64,000 nt of DNA, from positions 124,001 through 188,000 of the forward strand of contig NZ_JARP01000002.1 in assembly GCF_000708595.2 (NCBI RefSeq). The letters are read 5' to 3'. The notes under the pieces were generated by a model. The model was not told where the DNA came from. It was given only the letters and a program-made list of their open reading frames with translations, and did no database searches. Made by a program: the position numbers and the translations under genes. This DNA is from Flavobacterium sp. KJJ (GTDB lineage Bacteria; Bacteroidota; Bacteroidia; Flavobacteriales; Flavobacteriaceae). Positions 60,822 through 64,000 of this stretch are shown in pieces; position 1 is the first letter of the stretch; each line of letters begins with the position of its first letter.

Positions 60822-61853
60822 ATGAAAGAAAAAGAAAAAAAAGAGATGAGTTCAGAGAAAGATGCCAAATTAAAAGCGTTACAACTTACGCTTGACAAAC
60901 TAGATAAAACTTACGGAAAAGGAACCGTAATGAAAATGGGTGACAAAGCCATTGTTGAAGTAGAAACTATTTCTTCAGGTTCTCTTGGTGTTGATTTAGC
61001 TCTTGGGGTAAATGGATATCCAAAAGGAAGAATTATCGAAATATACGGACCAGAATCATCTGGTAAAACTACTTTAACACTACATGCAATTGCTGAGGCT
61101 CAAAAAGCGGGAGGAATTGCTGCTTTTATAGATGCTGAACATGCTTTTGATAGAAATTACGCTGAAAAATTAGGCGTAGATATCGAAAACTTGATCATCT
61201 CTCAGCCAGACAACGGAGAACAAGCTTTAGAAATTGCAGAAAACTTGATTCGTTCAGGCGCAATTGATATTGTGGTAATTGACTCGGTTGCGGCTTTGAC
61301 TCCAAAAAGTGAAATCGAAGGTGAAATGGGAGATTCTAAAATGGGTCTTCACGCACGTTTAATGTCTCAAGCTTTGAGAAAATTAACGGGTACAATCAGC
61401 AAAACAAATTGTACTGTTTTCTTCATCAACCAGTTGAGAGAGAAAATTGGAGTTATGTTTGGAAATCCAGAAACTACAACAGGTGGTAACGCTTTAAAAT
61501 TCTATGCTTCTGTTCGATTAGATATTCGTCGTTCTTCTCAAATTAAAGACGGTGAAAATGTTATTGGAAACAGAACCAAAGTAAAAGTGGTTAAAAATAA
61601 AGTTGCTCCGCCTTTTAAAACTGCTGAATTCGACATTATGTATGGAGAAGGCGTTTCTAAAACTGGAGAAATTCTTGACTTGGCTGTTGAATTTGAGATT
61701 GTTAAAAAAGCAGGATCTTGGTTCAGTTATGGAGACACTAAATTAGGACAAGGCCGTGATGCGGTTAAAGCGCTAATTAAAGACAATCCAGAATTAGCTG
61801 ATGAATTAGAAGCAAAAATTAAAGCTCATATCAAAGAATTAGCAAACGCATAA
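60822..61853 (+). CDS. recA: Recombinase RecA
   Basis: A protein of 343 residues. Walker A is GPESSGKTT, Walker B sits in [15 protein letters not shown], and loop L2 covers [31 protein letters not shown] (read as positions about 205-235). It drives strand exchange and SOS induction. An alternative ATG at 60846 would drop the Lys/Glu-rich first eight residues. No LexA-type box was recognised in the 138-bp upstream region. Two terminators follow. Confidence 0.98.
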   Translation: MKEKEKKEMSSEKDAKLKALQLTLDKLDKTYGKGTVMKMGDKAIVEVETISSGSLGVDLALGVNGYPKGRIIEIYGPESSGKTTLTLHAIAEAQKAGGIAAFIDAEHAFDRNYAEKLGVDIENLIISQPDNGEQALEIAENLIRSGAIDIVVIDSVAALTPKSEIEGEMGDSKMGLHARLMSQALRKLTGTISKTNCTVFFINQLREKIGVMFGNPETTTGGNALKFYASVRLDIRRSSQIKDGENVIGNRTKVKVVKNKVAPPFKTAEFDIMYGEGVSKTGEILDLAVEFEIVKKAGSWFSYGDTKLGQGRDAVKALIKDNPELADELEAKIKAHIKELANA

Positions 61854-61860
61854 AACTATA

Positions 61861-61885
61861 AAGCCAGCAAATTGCTGGCTTTTTT
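61861..61885 (+). terminator. Intrinsic terminator of recA
   Basis: AAGCCAGCAA and TTGCTGGCTT pair around a single A, best drawn as a 7-bp stem AGCCAGC/GCTGGCT with a 5-nt loop, followed by T6. Confidence 0.9.
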
Positions 61886-61893
61886 ATTTACAG

Positions 61894-61925
61894 CCCGACA
61901 TGTTTTTAACTTGTCGGGTTTTTTA
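61894..61925 (+). terminator. Second terminator after recA
   Basis: CCCGACA (61894-61900) and TGTCGGG (61912-61918) pair with an 11-nt loop, followed by a T-rich run. Same stem word as the terminator at 62371-62406. Confidence 0.8.
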
Positions 61926-62002
61926 TTTCAAAAAAAATAAAAAAATGACGCAACCATTTTGCAATAGCGCTATCTAGTTAAATAGACGTAAGAAGTTGAT
62001 TT

Positions 62003-62105
62003 GGTACTTGGCCATAAGTACCACTTTCAGAGACTTTTTAGAATAAATTTGGTTGGTTTATGTCAATAAAAATCCGTCGGCTTAATTTGGTGCTGGCGGG
62101 TTTTT
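62003..62105 (+). ncRNA. Candidate small RNA ending in a terminator
   Basis: A GGTACTT/AAGTACC hairpin (62003-62022) and a terminator at 62074-62105 (CCGTCGGC with GCTGGCGG, 8 bp with two wobbles, then T5) without any open frame. The -7-like box TAAATTTG at 62044-62051 has no clear -33 partner and would give a very short RNA. The 5' end is therefore unknown. Confidence 0.35.
62074..62105 (+). terminator. Orphan intrinsic terminator
   Basis: CCGTCGGC (62074-62081) pairs with GCTGGCGG (62092-62099), 10-nt loop, followed by GTTTTT. No gene ends just before it. Confidence 0.7.
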
Positions 62106-62225
62106 ATTATTTTTTGGAGAAAAGTTTATTTTAACGCAACCTTTTTGATTTTTAGCTCTCTTTTATATTATGAAGTTAACTTGAGTTTGACCAAACTCTT
62201 TATATCAACCCATAATATTTTAGTC

Positions 62226-62330
62226 ATGAAAGAGAAAATAGAAGTGTTGTACAGTAAAAACCGAAAAAAAACCAAATTAAAACTACGAAAAGTATTGCGT
62301 TTTATTTCAGAAAAAATAATACACAGATAA
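62226..62330 (+). CDS. Possible 34-aa basic peptide
   Basis: An ATG-started frame of 34 residues, strongly basic (MKEKIEVLYSKNRKKTKLKL then RKVLRFISEKIIHR). It follows a hairpin (62183-62198). The basic helical character could fit an RNA-binding peptide or a chance frame in AT-rich DNA. No relative recognised. Confidence 0.3.
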   Translation: MKEKIEVLYSKNRKKTKLKLRKVLRFISEKIIHR

Positions 62331-62370
62331 ATTTTGGATATAAATAAGGGGTTATTTTAGTTCAAAAGAA

Positions 62371-62406
62371 AACCCGACAATCCTGATGCTTAAGGTTTGT
62401 CGGGTT
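62371..62406. terminator. Terminator of the second plsC
   Basis: AACCCGACAA (62371-62380) and TTGTCGGGTT (62397-62406) pair perfectly, 16-nt loop. On the - strand it lies 14 bases after the plsC stop and is followed by a U-rich run (from 62370 down). Confidence 0.8.
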
Positions 62407-62419
62407 ATATATTTTGAAA

Positions 62420-63175
62420 TTATTTTTTAGGTTTCTCTTTTTTAAATTCAAGCAATCCTTTGTATATCAATTGTCTAATTTGATCCCGAAGATCTTTTCG
62501 GTTTTCGCCGCCTAATCCTTTTGTTTCTACAAATGGCAGGACTTTTACGCGCATTTTTCCTGGGCTTCCACTTAAAAAAGTATATGAAAAACGCTCTTTG
62601 TTATCGGCAAAAACAATCGGAACTATCGGAATTTGATGCTCAATTGCTAGACGAAATGCTCCGTCTTTAAACTCATCCAGCAAAACACTTTCGTCATCTG
62701 GAACTCCTCCTTCTGGAAAAATACAAATACTAAGCCCTTGATTTAGTCTGTCTTGCGCTCTTTTAAAAACGTCATTTTTACTTCTAGAAGAATTTCTGTC
62801 AACCAAAATACATGTTCGTTTGTAGAAAAAACCAAATAACGGAATTTTAACCAACTCTTTTTTTCCAACAAATACAAACGGATTTCTAACTACTGCCAAC
62901 ATTAGCATGATGTCGGTCATCGAAGTATGATTCGCTACAATCATGTAGCTTTTGTTTTTTATTAATTTCTCTTGACGTTCGACTTTATAATAAAAACCCA
63001 TCCCAAAAAGGATAAATTTAGCCCAAATGCGAGCCATTTTAAAGAAATACGGATATCCACTTTCTGATATAATAGAAATCAGCAAAAACGGCAACATAAT
63101 CAATATCGGAATGGCCATCAGAATATAAAACCAAATGCGCCATAAAACCCAAAAAACAATCTTAATTCCTTTCAT
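62420..63175 (-). CDS. 1-acylglycerol-3-phosphate acyltransferase (PlsC type), second copy
   Basis: A membrane protein of 251 residues with hydrophobic N-terminal helices (about residues 5-35). Motif I is VANHTSMTD (HX4D, about residue 82). Motif III is FPEGGVPDDES (PEG core present, but not the PEGTRS of the first copy). The Lys/Arg-rich tail ends KKEKPKK. Probably acylates lysophosphatidate or another lyso-lipid such as an ornithine lipid; the different motif III leaves this open. Confidence 0.9.
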   Translation of the reverse strand: MKGIKIVFWVLWRIWFYILMAIPILIMLPFLLISIISESGYPYFFKMARIWAKFILFGMGFYYKVERQEKLIKNKSYMIVANHTSMTDIMLMLAVVRNPFVFVGKKELVKIPLFGFFYKRTCILVDRNSSRSKNDVFKRAQDRLNQGLSICIFPEGGVPDDESVLLDEFKDGAFRLAIEHQIPIVPIVFADNKERFSYTFLSGSPGKMRVKVLPFVETKGLGGENRKDLRDQIRQLIYKGLLEFKKEKPKK

Positions 63176-63279
63176 GGTTTCAAATGTAAGAAAAGAGAAA
63201 TTAATTTAGATTCTTAGCTCATTAGATTTTTAGAATATTAGGCTTTTCTTTTAAAATAAACTTTAAATCCGCTATATGT

Positions 63280-63344
63280 AAAATAAACTTGCAGAGTTTG
63301 CGAAAAACTTTGCGAACTTTGCCGATAAAAAAAATAAACTTGCA
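63280..63344. repeat. Direct repeat before trpS
   Basis: The 14-mer AAAATAAACTTGCA occurs at 63280-63293 and 63331-63344; between them lie GTTTGCGAAAAACTTTGCG-like words. It looks like one of the TTTGCGAACTTTGC-type intergenic repeats. Confidence 0.5.
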
Positions 63345-63376
63345 ATCTTTGCAGTTAAAGAATAAGAAAAACGAGA

Positions 63377-64000
63377 ATGGCAAAAATACTTACTGGTGTT
63401 CAGAGTACTGGAACGCCACACTTAGGCAATTTATTGGGCGCAATTATTCCTGCAATTGAGTTATCAAACAATCCGGCAAACGAATCGTATTTGTTTATCG
63501 CTGATTTACATTCGATAACACAAATTAAGGACGGGAAAACTTTAAGAGAAAACACATATAGCACTGCTGCTGCATGGCTTGCATGCGGATTAAATCCTGA
63601 CAAAGTTACATTTTACAGACAGTCTGATGTAACTCAAACAGCCGAATTGACTTGGTATTTAAGTTGCTTTTTTCCGTTTCAGCGTTTGACTTTAGCACAT
63701 TCTTTCAAAGATAAATCAGATCGTTTAGAAGACGTGAATGCTGGACTTTTTACTTATCCGATGTTAATGGCGGCAGATATTTTGTTATATGATGCCAAAT
63801 TTGTTCCGGTTGGAAAAGACCAATTGCAGCATTTAGAAATCACACGCGATGTGGCTTCCCGTTTCAATCATCAAATGGGCGAAACATTTGTAATTCCTGA
63901 AGCTAAAATTCAAGAAGACAGTATGTTGATTCCGGGAACGAATGGCGGAAAAATGAGTAAATCGGCCAATAATATTATCAATATTTTCTTGGATGATAAA
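63377..64000 (+). CDS. trpS: Tryptophanyl-tRNA synthetase (5' part)
   Basis: The frame from the ATG at 63377 stays open to the right edge (208 codons). It is a class I synthetase: the HIGH-type motif is GTPHLGNLLGAI (about residues 12-23), SYLFIADLHSIT follows, and GGKMSKSANN (KMSKS) is at about 193-202. It charges tRNA-Trp. The C-terminal anticodon-binding part is outside the window. Confidence 0.97.
   Translation, partial: MAKILTGVQSTGTPHLGNLLGAIIPAIELSNNPANESYLFIADLHSITQIKDGKTLRENTYSTAAAWLACGLNPDKVTFYRQSDVTQTAELTWYLSCFFPFQRLTLAHSFKDKSDRLEDVNAGLFTYPMLMAADILLYDAKFVPVGKDQLQHLEITRDVASRFNHQMGETFVIPEAKIQEDSMLIPGTNGGKMSKSANNIINIFLDDK

Larger units (their letters stand above)
61948..62170 (+). 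repeat. Duplicated ACGCAACC motif
   Basis: ACGCAACCATTTTGCAATAG (from 61948) and ACGCAACCTTTTTGATTTTT (from 62134) share a conserved core and, further on, TAGC and TCT words. The first lies behind an ATG (61945), which opens an 10-codon frame ending at 61977. Confidence 0.5.
61854..62419. other. Complex noncoding stretch after recA
   Basis: 566 bp between recA and the second plsC. It holds four hairpin/terminator structures (61861-61881, 61894-61925, 62074-62105, 62371-62406), a GGTACTT/AAGTACC stem at 62003-62022, a GAGTTTG/CAAACTC stem at 62183-62198 and two copies of an ACGCAACC motif (61948 and 62134). The only frame of note is 62226-62330. Confidence 0.7.

Noticed and set aside
63400..63603. 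A - strand frame at the right edge
   Set aside because: Antisense to the N-terminal part of trpS, which has clear synthetase motifs and stays open to the edge.

Overview
The window is chromosomal DNA from a gliding Bacteroidota bacterium, almost certainly a Flavobacterium or a close relative. Four things point there: the low GC content; promoters of the TTG...TAnnTTTG type; type IX secretion (T9SS) genes of the PorP/SprF and CHU_C sorting-domain families; and a complete sprC-sprD-sprB-sprF gliding adhesin operon. No insertion sequence, prophage, CRISPR array, rRNA or tRNA was found. It reads as core genome with one very large surface-adhesin locus.

Layout. (1) 1-8346: a heme cluster on the + strand, hemA (3' end only), hemC, hemD, hemE, a small unknown gene, a frameshifted GNAT gene, hemF, a DUF4421 protein, class I fructose-bisphosphate aldolase, hemB and a c-type cytochrome lipoprotein. 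(2) 8412-14975: an M13 metallopeptidase, a DMT-family exporter, a Sco1-type copper protein, and an iron-uptake unit feoA-feoB plus a 40-residue Cys-rich FeoB-associated protein. (3) 15121-21573: HD hydrolase, acyl-ACP desaturase, PlsC acyltransferase, rnpA, a CtpA-type protease with an OmpA-type partner, and an ElaA-type acetyltransferase. (4) 21699-30710: on the - strand, lipoproteins, a LysM lytic transglycosylase, pgk, a pirin/intradiol-dioxygenase cluster and a LytS/LytR-type two-component pair. (5) 30861-58164: seven genes on the - strand ending in sprC, sprD, sprB (5871 codons) and sprF. (6) 58599-64000: holB, a DoxX-like membrane protein, an acyl-CoA thioesterase, recA, an unusual 566-bp largely noncoding stretch, a second PlsC and the start of trpS.

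How the genes fit together. The heme genes take glutamyl-tRNA to coproporphyrin(ogen)/protoporphyrin and end next to a heme protein. The spr operon encodes the moving surface adhesin SprB, its outer-membrane partner SprF, and accessory proteins whose jobs are less clear. Of these, SprD is the most striking: a PorP/SprF-like barrel, then about 900 residues of TolA-like Ala/Lys/Asp repeats, then a SPOR-like end. SprB itself has a second level of order: about 86-residue modules arranged in a seven-module, roughly 600-residue super-repeat present about six times.

Limits: all family calls are from reading the translations, not from searches. Residue positions are approximate unless a specific residue is named. 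Promoter and terminator calls are pattern matches.
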